Positions 17,752 through 26,837 are shown, numbered from the stretch's first letter. The stretch: 64,000 nucleotides of DNA from Aquificota bacterium (GCA_015486015.1 WFSL01000036.1:1-64000), one strand, 5' to 3'. Notes: generated by a model not told the origin, from the sequence alone. Made by a program: numbers and translations.

Positions 17752-17771
17752 GGGGTCAGGTCTTGAATTTG
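17752..17771. repeat. 20-bp dispersed repeat, copy 1 (between panB and panC)
   Basis: The 20-base word beginning GGGGTCAGGTCTTG occurs exactly here and again at 50245-50264 after the pilin gene. GGTCAGGTCTTG-type sequences commonly flank REP-associated (RAYT) or IS200-like elements in deltaproteobacterial genomes; that link is from general knowledge. No transposase is present at this copy. The remainder of the gap has no recognisable gene. Confidence 0.6.
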
Positions 17772-17852
17772 ACACTTCCAACCACGTCCGCTACCTCTGT
17801 ATTTGACCTCCGAGTCAACCCCGCCAATGCAGCAAAACACAGACTCCGAAAC

Positions 17853-18653
17853 CTATTCATAGCTATACTCAGCCGTGGGGAATTTACCCTCCTGGACCTC
17901 CTTCACATACTCCCTAAGGGCCTTGAGGGCCTCCTCCCTGAGATTGGCATAACGCTTGACAAACTTGGGCTTGAACTCCTGATAGATGCCCAGCACATCA
18001 TGAAGCACCAGCACCTGACCATCACAGTGAGGCCCTGCCCCTATCCCTATGGTAGGCACGGAGACCGATTCGGTTACCTCTTTAGCCAGCAAAGAGGGAA
18101 TAGCCTCCAGGACTATGGAGAAACAGCCTGCCTCCTCCAAGGCCTTAGCCTCTCTTTTCAAGCGCTTCGCCGTCTCCTTCTCCCTCCCCTGGACCCGGTA
18201 ACCGCCCAGTTTGTGAATAGACTGGGGGGTGAGACCCAGGTGACCCATGACAGGGATACCCGCATCCACTATCTTTCTGATTGTCTCCAGAACGGGATCG
18301 CCCCCCTCCAGCTTCACAGCATGGGCCCCAGCCTCCTTTACCAACTGCCCTGCATTCTCCAAGGCCTGCTCAGGGCTGATCTGAAAGGTCATAAAAGGCA
18401 TGTCCGCCACCACCATGGCCCTCTTGACACCTCGAACCACAGCAGCCGTATGGCGGAGCATGTCTCCCTGGGTAACGGGAAGGGTTGAGTCATAACCCAA
18501 TACCACCATACCTAAGGAGTCTCCTACCAGGATAATATCTACACCCGCCTCATCTACAATCTGAGCAAAGGGATAATCATAAGCGGTGAGCATAGTGATA
18601 GGTTCCTTGGCCCCCTTCTTCCTCTTCAACTCCAGCGTAGTAACCCTGGCCAT
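17853..18653 (-). CDS. panB: 3-methyl-2-oxobutanoate hydroxymethyltransferase
   Basis: First enzyme of pantoate synthesis, transferring a hydroxymethyl group from methylene-tetrahydrofolate to ketoisovalerate. Read from ATG at 18653 it has 266 residues, normal for the family, with LTAYDYPFA, ILVGDSLGMVVLGYDST (Mg/substrate site), VKLEGG, GHLGLTPQS and GIGAGPHCDGQVLV. An in-frame GTG at 18731 would add 26 residues, but these would be encoded by a hairpin leader and are not typical of PanB. A GGGGGTG site lies before the chosen ATG. The leader is described separately. Confidence 0.95.
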   Translation of the reverse strand: MARVTTLELKRKKGAKEPITMLTAYDYPFAQIVDEAGVDIILVGDSLGMVVLGYDSTLPVTQGDMLRHTAAVVRGVKRAMVVADMPFMTFQISPEQALENAGQLVKEAGAHAVKLEGGDPVLETIRKIVDAGIPVMGHLGLTPQSIHKLGGYRVQGREKETAKRLKREAKALEEAGCFSIVLEAIPSLLAKEVTESVSVPTIGIGAGPHCDGQVLVLHDVLGIYQEFKPKFVKRYANLREEALKALREYVKEVQEGKFPTAEYSYE

Positions 18654-18662
18654 AAACACCCC

Positions 18663-18700
18663 CAATAAAAAGGCCTTCCAGACCGAGTCCGGAAGGCCTT
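18663..18700 (-). promoter_or_regulatory. Terminator-like hairpin with competing pairing in the panB leader
   Basis: In minus-strand sense a perfect 10-bp stem (AAGGCCTTCC / GGAAGGCCTT, plus coordinates 18670-18700, 11-nt loop) is followed at once by TTTTTATT, the layout of an intrinsic terminator, and then by the panB ribosome site. It lies downstream of the predicted panB promoter. The loop (CTCGGTC) is complementary over 7 Watson-Crick pairs to GACCGAG earlier in the leader (plus 18718-18724), allowing a pseudoknot or an antiterminator. Attenuation of panB is inference. Confidence 0.6.
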
Positions 18701-18755
18701 CTCTTCCCCTCTCCCGTCTCGGTCCCTTCACCAGGATCCAAGCGGTTCTTTGTTC

Positions 18756-18783
18756 TTTATAATCACAATGCCCCCTGTGTCAA
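18756..18783 (-). promoter_or_regulatory. Promoter of panB
   Basis: Minus-strand TTGACA (plus 18778-18783), 16-bp spacer, TATAAA (plus 18756-18761). This is the best sigma-70 match near panB. The predicted start near 18749 gives a leader of about 96 nt that includes the hairpin at 18670-18700. Confidence 0.7.
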
Positions 18784-18978
18784 GTGGCCATTTCACCAGG
18801 ACTTCTCCCAAAACTTCCGCTGATGAACTGGCTTCTATCTCCCGACTTTGACAGTACCTTTTTGAAACTCCCTCTATCTACACGAGTTATGGGAACACTG
18901 ATCTCCTATTGCCTATCCTTTTTGTGGTCCTTTACAGTCCAGCTTTTTGGAGCCACTCCACCTTCTTGGCATTCACTG

Positions 18979-19194
18979 TTATGCGAAGCCTAAAGCGCAG
19001 CAGAGCCCATATGCGCCTGTAACCATAGGAGGGATACTGGTTATGGGGTGGTGTATCTTTTCCGCCAGTTCCTCGTCCAGAAAAGGCCTATAGTGGACCA
19101 TCCTCTCTGACTTGCTTAAGCGCACAGAGGACCTGGAAGCCTCCAACACCTTGCACACTCTCCTTTCAGATGCACCAGGCAGAGTTTTCATCAC
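18979..19194 (-). pseudogene. IS3-like OrfB N-terminal fragment
   Basis: A 71-codon reading frame starting at 19194, overlapping the orfA stop as ATGA. The first 50 residues (KTLPGASERRVCKVLEASRS and RPFLDEELAEKIHH) match the start of IS3-family transposases. Then the frame is lost; the true continuation YGYRRIWALLRF lies in another frame of the same strand. No integrase core remains. Confidence 0.7.
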
Positions 19195-19514
19195 TCGTCT
19201 GACGTCTTGGGCTCGAAAGGGCGACCTTTCATGGCCTCCTTGAGAATATCGATGCCCAATACCAACTCTCCTATTTTCTGCTTGAGCCGCTTGATCTGCT
19301 CCTCTTTTAGGGCTTCTTCGTCTTTTGGCCTGGATCTCAGAGCATTCTCGGCCGCCAACAGAAACTTTTCCTTCCAGTCCTCTACTTCGGCCACTGTGAG
19401 CCCATGCTTCCTGGCTGCTTCTCGAACCGAAGCCTCGCCCCTCAAGATGCTCAAAACCAGGGCCGCTTTTCTCTTAGCTGTCCACCTCTTTACCTGATCA
19501 GCATTGTCTCCCAT
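19191..19514 (-). CDS. IS3-family OrfA-like helix-turn-helix protein
   Basis: A 107-residue protein with the HTH of transposase OrfA: KRKAALVLSILRGEASVREA followed by ARKHGLTVAEVEDWKEKF, then a charged coiled-coil region (EALKEEQIKRLKQKIGEL). The ORF is intact, but its partner OrfB is broken and its catalytic domain is missing, so it no longer serves transposition. Residual expression as a DNA-binding protein is possible but unsupported. Confidence 0.7.
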   Translation of the reverse strand: MGDNADQVKRWTAKRKAALVLSILRGEASVREAARKHGLTVAEVEDWKEKFLLAAENALRSRPKDEEALKEEQIKRLKQKIGELVLGIDILKEAMKGRPFEPKTSDE

Positions 19515-19580
19515 TTGCTCCCCTCCTTTCTCCTTCTACTTGTCTTGTTAGTGGATCACCTTTCAAAGGGAGCAGGATAG

Positions 19581-19735
19581 AAGCTGCTTAGAGAATTTAA
19601 AAAAGAAATTGAAAAGCTATATGGTGACAGATTAAAGGAAGTTATGCTTTATGGATCACATGCAGGAGGCGATTTTCTGAAGAATCAGATATAGATTTAC
19701 TCATCGCTCTTAAAGGTGAAGTCAAAACTGGGGAA
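19581..19735 (+). pseudogene. MNT-type nucleotidyltransferase fragment with frameshift
   Basis: Plus-strand codons from 19581 give KLLREFKKEIEKLYGDRLKE followed by VMLYGSHAGGDF, the GSxAxGD motif of minimal nucleotidyltransferases (the antitoxin-like half of HEPN/MNT pairs). One base is missing near 19676; in the next frame the sequence continues SEESDIDLLIALKGE, giving the expected DxD metal site. There is no start codon, and nothing recognisable follows about 19735. It sits beside the IS remnant, so this spot looks like a decayed insertion site. No HEPN partner is visible. Confidence 0.7.
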
Positions 19736-19844
19736 AGTCCTGGCCTTCTCCCAAGAGTTCCCACAACTTCTCTCAAAGGTTGGAGACCATATCAGACCCC
19801 AGGGAGGATTTAGCAAGTTTTCAAAAACCATCTTCAGATCACAA
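19736..19844. other. Non-coding remainder of the decayed region before glnD
   Basis: With 19515-19580 this is the only part of the panB-glnD interval that I cannot assign. No ORF, RNA or hairpin is convincing. It may be further debris of the nucleotidyltransferase locus. Confidence 0.4.
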
Positions 19845-22469
19845 TCAACTCCCCCGAATACCCACAGGAGACAGCGCCTTGCCCCCTTCTATCGCCTCTT
19901 TCAACACCCTGGAAAGGGTGCCAAACTCCTTTTCCGTAAGTTTACCACCATCCATCTTCATGACATAGAAGGCATCCACAGCCCTGTTGCCCTCCGTGCT
20001 GATCCTGGCCATGTGAATGGTAAGGCCCAAGGCATAAAGGGTACGAGTGATGTGATAAAGGAGGCCAAGTCTGTCTCTTGTCTTCACCTCTATGACGGAA
20101 TAGACATCGGAAATATTGTTATCCAACGTCACTTTAGTCTTCACAGTTACTGCCCTTTCCCTCTTAGATAGATAGACCCCCTTGCTCCTCTTCATGAGCT
20201 CTCCCAAATCCAGCTTCCCTGCAAATACCAACCACATCTCCTCCCTGATCTTCTCCCAAAGCCCCTCATCTGTGACAGACCGGAAATGGGGATCATTCAC
20301 GTGAATGATGTCTAAAAAATAACCATCCTTCCTAGGATAGACCCAGGCAGAAAGGATATTGAGCCTGTGGGAAGAGATAACGCCCACCACCTTTGAAAAG
20401 TCCCCCGGATGCTCCATTTTTGCTATAGTCACCTCTGTATACCCTGCATCGTGATTGTGCTCCCAAGTCATGGCCATGCCCCTTTGCTTTGCCTCTTGAA
20501 GGAGCTGAAGATGACGCACCATCTTCTTTCCTGGGACCTGCAAGAGATACCTCTCTGAGAACTGTAAAAGGGCCTCCTCGATCTCCTGAAAGGTAAAGAC
20601 ACCTTTTAGACGACGATATAGGTCACCTACCAATAAACGAAAGGCGGTTTGATCCCATCTCATGACAAAGGAGCTACCCCTCTCTATCACATCCCTGGTT
20701 TTGAGATAGAGATCAAGAATGAGAGCTCCCTTCCACTCCGTCCATACATCAGGGCCCACAGCCTTCAAATCTGCATAGGTGAGGACATAAAGCAGATCCA
20801 GCCTCTCCATGTCCTTGCAGATATCGGCCAGCTCCATTGCCACCTTGGGATCCACAGGGTCCCTCCTCAAGGCCATTTGGACCATGGTGGTATGGTGCCT
20901 TACGAGGAACTGGACCATGTCTACTTCACCCTCTGAGAAACCCATTTCTGTCAAAAGATTGGCCGCCATCCTTGCTCCCCTCATCGCATGCCCGCCGCCC
21001 ATCCCCTTACCCAAATCGTGAAATAGGATGGCCAAAAAGAGGAGATACCTCTTATCCCTGTGTCTCAGTGCTGCATCCCTCAGGTATACAAGCTCAGGGG
21101 CATCCGCCTCTTCCAACTCCTCAGCATATTCTAAGGACATAAGCGTGTGCTCATCCACGGTGAAGCGGTGATACAAATCGTACTGCATAAGTCCCGTGAG
21201 TCTTTCCCACCTGGGAAATAACCTTTCCATAAAACCTATCTCGTGGAGAAATCTAAAGACCAGATGCGCCCTTGGGGTGTTCAATATATCCACCAAGGCC
21301 CGACGCACCTCAGAGGAGTTGAAGTTTTCCACCCTCCAGTGAAGGGGAGGGACCCAGAAGCCCCTTGGTATATCCAGGAGATTAACCCCCTCCTTTTGAA
21401 GCCTATGCACCTCCCTCAGAAAATGGGCTGGGGTGGGAAAGGGATGTTCCATCACTTCTCTCACCAGATCAAGATTCACAGGAGTAACCCCAGAGGGCTT
21501 TAGACCCACCTCCTCCATCGTTCTCAACAAGAAGGCCCTACACACTCTCCTTACATCTTTCACTTTAGAATAATACTCCCTCATGAAGTGCTCCACTGCC
21601 ATAAGGCTTCTGGTATCTCGAAAGCCCAAATCGTGGGCCACTTGAGGCTGAATGTCCAAAGAGAGCACATCATTTTTCCTCTCGCGAATGGCATGAATAT
21701 CGTTCCTCACCCTCCAAATGAAGTCCAAAGAGCGCTCCAGGATATCAAACTCCAAGGGAGTAAGTAGACCCTTTCTCCTGAGATCCCTAAAGATTTTAGC
21801 ACCATAAACACATCTGGCAACCCACATCACCGTATGGATGTCCCTCAGGTTTCCAGGGCTCTCTTTCACATTGGGCTCCAACAGGTACATGGCAGAACCG
21901 TAGCGGCCATGGCGCTCTTGCATCCAATGATACATATCCTTCAGAAACCCAAGGTCTCCCGAAGGTCTCATGGCCCTATTGAGCTGAACAAAGGGATTCA
22001 GAGATCCCCCCAAAAGTCTGGCATCCAAACATGCCGTTTTAACAGTGATATCCTCCATAACCAGGGCCATAGCCTCCTCAACAGAACGATAAGAGTGGCC
22101 AATCTGGAGCCCCAGATCCCAGAGGCACTGCACCCCTTGCACCACCCCCTCATTGGTCTCACACCCGTCCCGGGCGTAGAGAAACATGAGGTCCACATCA
22201 GACTGGAGATTTAGCTCACCTCTGCCGTATCCCCCTAAGGCCACAATAGAGTAAGAGGGATACGCCTTCCGAAACATGGCATTGAATAATTCCCTAAGAA
22301 TCTCATCTATCTTGCGGGTATAAAAACTTACTTGAAACCACCCACCCACTCCCTGCCTGTTCCACTCTCTAATAAGCCTCCTGGCCTCCCCGATCCTACC
22401 CTTGAGATCTTGCACCAGATCCCTGAACGCAGGGGAGCAATGGTTTCTCTCTTTAGCAACCCAGCGCAT
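19845..22469 (-). CDS. glnD: [Protein-PII] uridylyltransferase / uridylyl-removing enzyme
   Basis: Senses glutamine and uridylylates PII. The 874-residue protein has all domains in order: the nucleotidyltransferase motif ALGGYGRGELNLQSDVDL at about 77-94, an HD domain with FHDLGKGMGGGHAMRGA, and two ACT-type regions in the last 200 residues (EVTIAKMEHPGDFSKV; EVKTRDRLGLLYHITR). It follows ppx/gppA with a 17-bp overlap and is the last gene of the hrcA-led run. No glnB or amtB is in the window. Length and motifs indicate a working bifunctional enzyme. Confidence 0.95.
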   Translation of the reverse strand: MRWVAKERNHCSPAFRDLVQDLKGRIGEARRLIREWNRQGVGGWFQVSFYTRKIDEILRELFNAMFRKAYPSYSIVALGGYGRGELNLQSDVDLMFLYARDGCETNEGVVQGVQCLWDLGLQIGHSYRSVEEAMALVMEDITVKTACLDARLLGGSLNPFVQLNRAMRPSGDLGFLKDMYHWMQERHGRYGSAMYLLEPNVKESPGNLRDIHTVMWVARCVYGAKIFRDLRRKGLLTPLEFDILERSLDFIWRVRNDIHAIRERKNDVLSLDIQPQVAHDLGFRDTRSLMAVEHFMREYYSKVKDVRRVCRAFLLRTMEEVGLKPSGVTPVNLDLVREVMEHPFPTPAHFLREVHRLQKEGVNLLDIPRGFWVPPLHWRVENFNSSEVRRALVDILNTPRAHLVFRFLHEIGFMERLFPRWERLTGLMQYDLYHRFTVDEHTLMSLEYAEELEEADAPELVYLRDAALRHRDKRYLLFLAILFHDLGKGMGGGHAMRGARMAANLLTEMGFSEGEVDMVQFLVRHHTTMVQMALRRDPVDPKVAMELADICKDMERLDLLYVLTYADLKAVGPDVWTEWKGALILDLYLKTRDVIERGSSFVMRWDQTAFRLLVGDLYRRLKGVFTFQEIEEALLQFSERYLLQVPGKKMVRHLQLLQEAKQRGMAMTWEHNHDAGYTEVTIAKMEHPGDFSKVVGVISSHRLNILSAWVYPRKDGYFLDIIHVNDPHFRSVTDEGLWEKIREEMWLVFAGKLDLGELMKRSKGVYLSKRERAVTVKTKVTLDNNISDVYSVIEVKTRDRLGLLYHITRTLYALGLTIHMARISTEGNRAVDAFYVMKMDGGKLTEKEFGTLSRVLKEAIEGGKALSPVGIRGS

Positions 22470-23367
22470 CCAGTAGGGCCCCCTCTCTTAGCCCCAGATC
22501 ACTCACTATCAAGGACTCCTGATTCCATAGGGCCATCGTCTCCAAGGTAATGATAGCCCCTGGGACAATGAGGTCCTCCCTCCCTTCCTCCAATCCAGGG
22601 ATCTGAAGCCGCTCAACCTTCTTCATGGAGAGGAAAGTTGAGAGCATCTCCTCTACCCTCTCCTTCCTTAAAAGATACCCATGGATCATTTCATGCTGAT
22701 ACACAGAAAGGCCCATGTCAACAGCAGCGAGTGTAGTCACTGTACCAGCAGTCCCCACCAATGGCCATTCCTCTTTACCCAAATGCTCCCTTACCTCCGA
22801 CAACCCCTCCCTCACATAATCACGGAGGGCATCCATCTCCTCCAAAAGGGGTGGATCATGGCTAAGGAAGGTCTCTGCAAGCTTAACCACCCCTATGGGG
22901 ATGGAAATAAGGCGAAAAGGGGCCCGGTTCCGGAAACGAATGAACTCTGTGCTCCCACCGCCTATATCAAAGAGCACCCCCTTTGAGGCCTCCAAGTCTA
23001 TCAGGGCCCCCTTTAACGTGAGACTCGCCTCCTCATCCCCAGAGATAATCCTGATAGGAACGCCTAAGGTCTCCCAGGCCAACTGGAGAAAGTCACTTGC
23101 ATTGGCTGCTTCTCGAAACACACTGGTAGCCACTGCTACTACCTTCTCTACTCCCAAACCCTCCAATTTAACCCTGAACTCTCTCAGGGCCCCTAATGCC
23201 CTCTCCTGGGCCTGAAGCGCCATCTTGCCTTCCCTTGCCACCCCTTCCCCTATTCTCACTACCCTCCTCTCCTCATGAAGGGGCCATATGTCCTTGCAGT
23301 TCCCCCTATACTCCACCACCATCAAACGAAAGGTGTTGGTTCCCAGATCTACAGACGCCACCTTCAT
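22453..23367 (-). CDS. Exopolyphosphatase / guanosine pentaphosphate phosphohydrolase
   Basis: Ppx/GppA family, ASKHA fold. Read from ATG at 23367 (which shares ATGA with the UPF0280 stop) it has 304 residues, the short form lacking the HD C-terminal domains of E. coli Ppx. Visible motifs: SVDLGTNTFRLMV at the N-terminus, SGDEEASLTLKGA, DIGGGSTEF and VGTAGTVTTLAAVD. It could hydrolyse polyphosphate or pppGpp; the short form does not discriminate. It overlaps glnD by 17 bp. Confidence 0.9.
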   Translation of the reverse strand: MKVASVDLGTNTFRLMVVEYRGNCKDIWPLHEERRVVRIGEGVAREGKMALQAQERALGALREFRVKLEGLGVEKVVAVATSVFREAANASDFLQLAWETLGVPIRIISGDEEASLTLKGALIDLEASKGVLFDIGGGSTEFIRFRNRAPFRLISIPIGVVKLAETFLSHDPPLLEEMDALRDYVREGLSEVREHLGKEEWPLVGTAGTVTTLAAVDMGLSVYQHEMIHGYLLRKERVEEMLSTFLSMKKVERLQIPGLEEGREDLIVPGAIITLETMALWNQESLIVSDLGLREGALLDALGC

Positions 23368-24086
23368 AGACCCACCAGATGGACAAGTTCTATATGGCCC
23401 CATGCACCCAAATGATCCTCAAAGATCACCACAGCACCCTCAACCATCTCCATCTCCTTGGCCCTCTCCAAGGTCTTCCCTATATCGTCAGGTCCTCTAA
23501 CCATATTAGCCAAAGCAGTAGCAGCCGCATCCGCAACTGCCGCATCCGAGGCCACAACAGTAACGGAGTGGGCCTTACCGAAGCTGAGAGAATGACCCAC
23601 GCGGCCACTGGATGTACATACACCTAAAGGACCCTGCGCTCCACACACCTTGAGTCCCACCCTCATGGAAAGAGGGGAATCACCAGCAAAGAGTGCAACA
23701 ATCCGCTCTTTCGGAGAATCTATATAAATATCCCCCCCATTCTCTACAATTGCCTCCCCATCCAAGTGAGAGAGCCTCTTCCCCACAGCTTGAGCAATGG
23801 CCCCTGCAACTGCAGCCATGGGGCCTACCCCTACGATATTGGCCGCTTGAGCCATCCCTTTCACGATCTCCGGTGCCCCAGGCTGCACCCTTATAGGCAT
23901 CAAAGATAAAGCGAACTCAGGGTGCAGATCTATGTAAGCCTTGAGGGGAAGTCTTGCAGCCAGCAGGGCCTCAGTAGCCTCCTTTTCCCTACGAGTGGGT
24001 GTGAGAATAAAGAGATCACTCTCCCCTATCCTTACCCTGTATGGGGTTAGATCCCTCGCCCTAACCCTTCCCCGGTAGTCTGCCAA
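23364..24086 (-). CDS. UPF0280 family protein
   Basis: A 240-residue protein of a conserved but uncharacterised family with ApbE-like (flavin-transferase) features; the family resemblance is seen in MAQAANIVGVGPMAAVAGA, ENGGDIYID and the C-terminal ASDAAVADAAATALAN segment. The start is TTG at 24086. It lies between dnaJ (11 bp) and ppx/gppA (ATGA overlap). UPF0280 genes are common in methanogens and sulfate reducers; the activity is unknown. Confidence 0.85.
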   Translation of the reverse strand: MADYRGRVRARDLTPYRVRIGESDLFILTPTRREKEATEALLAARLPLKAYIDLHPEFALSLMPIRVQPGAPEIVKGMAQAANIVGVGPMAAVAGAIAQAVGKRLSHLDGEAIVENGGDIYIDSPKERIVALFAGDSPLSMRVGLKVCGAQGPLGVCTSSGRVGHSLSFGKAHSVTVVASDAAVADAAATALANMVRGPDDIGKTLERAKEMEMVEGAVVIFEDHLGAWGHIELVHLVGL

Positions 24087-24097
24087 GATATCCAGAA

Positions 24098-25198
24098 TTA
24101 AAAGATAATATCCTTTACCTTGGAAAAGACGCCCTTCCTCTCAGGTGGTGAGACATCCTCCCCCCTGATATGAGCAATCTCCTCCAAAAGTTCCCTCTCC
24201 TTAGGGGAGGGCCTCTTCGGGATCACAACCCTGGGTCTCACCAACAAATCTCCCCGCTTCCCCCCATCTAAGGAAGGCATACCCTTGCCCTTTATCCTGA
24301 TGCTCTCCCCAGGCTGATGACCTGGAGGGACAACCACCTCTATCATCTCATCTAACAGTGGAACCTCCAGCACAGCACCTAAGATGGCCTGTACATAGCT
24401 GATCTCCGGCTCATAGATGAGGTGCTTCCCCTCCCTCCTTAAGATCGGATCAGCTTTTACCCTCACCTCCACATAAAGGTCACCAGGCTGACCCCCATAC
24501 AGACCAGCATGACCCTCTCCAGGCATACGGATCCTTATACCGTCCTCTATGCCCGGAGGAATATTCACATGCACCACCCTCTCCGAGGTCACCCTTCCTT
24601 CTCCCTTACACCGGGAACACGGGTTGTTGAGGATGATCCCTTCACCACCGCAGTGCGGACAGGTGCGACTTACACTGAAAAACCCCTGGCGATAATACAC
24701 CTGCCCCTTACCACCACAGGTAGGGCAACTGGAATAGTCACCTGGATTTACCGCACCAAGCCCCTTGCACTGAGGACAAGTCTCCATGCGCTTAATTTTG
24801 AGCGTCACGCTCGTGCCCTTAAGGGCATCTGCAAAACTGATGGTGATCCGATGGAGTATATCTTTTCCTCTCTGTGCCCTGCTTCTACCCCCCTTGGTCC
24901 CAAAGATATCCCCAAAGAACTCTTCAAAGATATCCGAAAAGCCTGGAAACCCCTCAAAACCCCATCCCCCAGCATCGCCAGGCCCTGTGCTACCATACCT
25001 ATCATACTGCGCCCTCTTGGCAGGGTCAGACAGCACCTGATAGGCCTCTGTAATCTCCTTGAACTTCTCCTCTGCTTGGGGATCACCAGGATTTTTGTCA
25101 GGGTGATACTGAAGAGCCAGCCTCCTGTAAGCCTTCTTAATCTCTTCCTGAGTAGCCGTCCTGGAAACCCCTAAAATGGCGTAGTAATCTCTTTTCAT
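24098..25198 (-). CDS. dnaJ: Chaperone protein DnaJ
   Basis: Co-chaperone that stimulates DnaK ATPase. The 366-residue type I DnaJ has the J domain with HPD at 32-34, a G/F-rich linker around residues 70-100, four zinc-ribbon repeats ([32 protein letters not shown]) and the C-terminal substrate-binding domains. It starts 3 bp after grpE. The order hrcA-grpE-dnaJ lacks dnaK, which usually sits between grpE and dnaJ; DnaK must be encoded elsewhere. Confidence 0.97.
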   Translation of the reverse strand: MKRDYYAILGVSRTATQEEIKKAYRRLALQYHPDKNPGDPQAEEKFKEITEAYQVLSDPAKRAQYDRYGSTGPGDAGGWGFEGFPGFSDIFEEFFGDIFGTKGGRSRAQRGKDILHRITISFADALKGTSVTLKIKRMETCPQCKGLGAVNPGDYSSCPTCGGKGQVYYRQGFFSVSRTCPHCGGEGIILNNPCSRCKGEGRVTSERVVHVNIPPGIEDGIRIRMPGEGHAGLYGGQPGDLYVEVRVKADPILRREGKHLIYEPEISYVQAILGAVLEVPLLDEMIEVVVPPGHQPGESIRIKGKGMPSLDGGKRGDLLVRPRVVIPKRPSPKERELLEEIAHIRGEDVSPPERKGVFSKVKDIIF

Positions 25199-25201
25199 AA
25201 A

Positions 25202-25783
25202 TCAAACCTGCTCTTCTTGCTCCCTGGCATCTTCGGGAGGCCTATACCGACAAACCACTACCTTACTTGGTCTCAAAAGCCTCCCCTTCAACAGGTACCC
25301 CTTCTCTACCTCTTGAACCACCGTCTGATCCTTCTCCTCTTCCTCTCCGTTAACCTGCATCACCGCCTGATGAAGGTTGGGATCGAATTTGGCGTACAAG
25401 GCCTCGATCTCTTCAACGCCAAACCGTTTAAGCACCTCTTTGAACTGCTTATGTATGAGCCGCATTCCCTGTAAGAGACTCTCTCTGTCCGCCCCCTTCT
25501 CCGCCGCTTCCAGGGCCCTTTCCATGTTATCCAGGATATACAAAATATCACAAATCACAGCCCCGTGGGCCTGCTCACGGAACTCCTCCATCTCCTTCTG
25601 GACTCTCTTCCGATAATTCTCAAACTCTGCTTGTAAACGTAGGAGCCTATCCTTGAGGGCATCCCTCTCCTCTTCCAACTCCTCCACTTTGGCAGATAAC
25701 TCATCAAGGGAAGGTGCCTCCACCTCCCCAGCAGGCATCCCCTCTTCAATTGCAACCTCTTCTTCCTTCTTTACCTCTCCCAT
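25202..25783 (-). CDS. grpE: Nucleotide exchange factor GrpE
   Basis: Exchange factor for DnaK. Read from ATG at 25783 (AGGAGAGGAAG site) it has 193 residues: an acidic N-terminus, a long coiled coil (about 40-90, ending NYRKRVQKEMEEF), the dimer helix with ILDNMERALEAA, and the C-terminal beta wing with FDPNLHQAVMQV and GYLLKGRLLRPSKVVV. An upstream alternative start at 25813 is less likely because it would overlap hrcA. Heat-shock control through the hrcA promoter is expected. Confidence 0.96.
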   Translation of the reverse strand: MGEVKKEEEVAIEEGMPAGEVEAPSLDELSAKVEELEEERDALKDRLLRLQAEFENYRKRVQKEMEEFREQAHGAVICDILYILDNMERALEAAEKGADRESLLQGMRLIHKQFKEVLKRFGVEEIEALYAKFDPNLHQAVMQVNGEEEEKDQTVVQEVEKGYLLKGRLLRPSKVVVCRYRPPEDAREQEEQV

Positions 25784-25793
25784 CTTCCTCTCC

Positions 25794-26837
25794 TCACGCA
25801 GTGAGTATCCCATTTATAAGCTGAGAAGCCTCACTCAACAAAGGCAACAGGGCAGCATAGTCCATCCTCTTAGGCCCCATTATCCCCAGCCCCCCTATCA
25901 TACTCTCCCCTATCCAGCATCGTGAGGTCACAAGGCTTAGATCCTGAAGTTCCTCTATACCCCCCTCTTCCCCAATCACTACCACCAGCTCATCCGACTG
26001 AATACACCGGTCTAACAGCTTTACCACTTTGCTCTTCTCTTCAAAGGCCCTAAAGACCCTCTTCATCCTCTCCACATTCTCCACAAACTCCTTTTGAGAG
26101 AGTATATTGCTGGTGCCCTCGACATGAAAGACAGCCTCTTCACTCTCCAAGGACTCCAACGCCTTGTTGGCCATCCTCAAAACCTCGGAGTATAGAGCAT
26201 CATACTCAGCTATATCTTGCTCCATGGCATTCACAAGTGCTTCCCTCACCTCCAACAAGGATCTACCAGCAAACTGAGAGTTCAGAAGTTGGCCGTACCT
26301 CTCCAGCTCTCTGCTTGAGATCTCCCCATCAAGGGTCACGGTCCTATGCTGCACAATACCACCTTCGGCCACCAAGATGACAAGCATTCTTTGTGCACCC
26401 AGAGAAATAAACTGAATATGCTGGAACCGGGTGGACCTAAGAACCGGAATGAACACCAAGCCCATTTGATTAGAGATGCGGGAGAGCACACGACTGGCCT
26501 CCACCAGCACCTCCGAGATGCTGAGATCCCTCCTACCCAACAGGGCCTTCAACTGATCCAGATCACGCTTGAAGAGACGGGGCAAGGTACATCCCTGTTC
26601 CATGATTCGGTCAACGTAAAACCGATAGCCCTTATCTGTAGGCAGCCTCCCTGCCGAAGTATGGGGATGTGTAAGAAAACCCATCTCTTCCAGATCAGCC
26701 ATCACATTTCTCACCGTGGCAGGAGAAACACCCAGGCCGTACCTCTTCGCAATCGTTCGAGACCCAACGGGCTCCCCCGTCAGTATGTGGGCATGAACCA
26801 CAGCTTGCAAAACCTCTTTACTCCTCCTATCCAGCAC
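25794..26837 (-). CDS. hrcA: Heat-inducible transcription repressor HrcA
   Basis: Repressor of class I heat-shock genes that binds CIRCE. The 347-residue protein has an N-terminal winged helix (GSRTIAKRYGLGVSPATVRN, residues about 25-44), then the HrcA core with LEEMGFLTHPHTSAGRLPTD. The GTG start at 26837 fits family alignments. It heads a six-gene run (hrcA, grpE, dnaJ, UPF0280, ppx/gppA, glnD) and has a CIRCE element and a sigma-70 promoter directly upstream, so it is autoregulated. Confidence 0.96.
   Translation of the reverse strand: MLDRRSKEVLQAVVHAHILTGEPVGSRTIAKRYGLGVSPATVRNVMADLEEMGFLTHPHTSAGRLPTDKGYRFYVDRIMEQGCTLPRLFKRDLDQLKALLGRRDLSISEVLVEASRVLSRISNQMGLVFIPVLRSTRFQHIQFISLGAQRMLVILVAEGGIVQHRTVTLDGEISSRELERYGQLLNSQFAGRSLLEVREALVNAMEQDIAEYDALYSEVLRMANKALESLESEEAVFHVEGTSNILSQKEFVENVERMKRVFRAFEEKSKVVKLLDRCIQSDELVVVIGEEGGIEELQDLSLVTSRCWIGESMIGGLGIMGPKRMDYAALLPLLSEASQLINGILTA

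Larger units (their letters stand above)
18932..19514 (-). mobile_element. Degenerate IS3-family-like remnant (orfA intact, orfB frameshifted and truncated)
   Basis: An insertion-sequence remnant. The orfA part (19191-19514) is open; the orfB part starts at 19194 with an ATGA overlap, runs about 45 residues, then needs a frame change near 19043 to continue as YGYRRIWALLRF and VEWLQKAGL before a stop near 18932. The YGYRRIW segment is the usual N-terminal motif of IS3-type OrfB. The DDE catalytic domain is absent, so the element is dead. No terminal repeats were identified. It lies between the panB promoter and glnD with a second pseudogene. Confidence 0.75.

Noticed and set aside
17646-18488. 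280-codon plus-strand ORF spanning panC, the gap and panB
   Set aside because: Runs antisense through two conserved enzymes and the repeat; no start signal.
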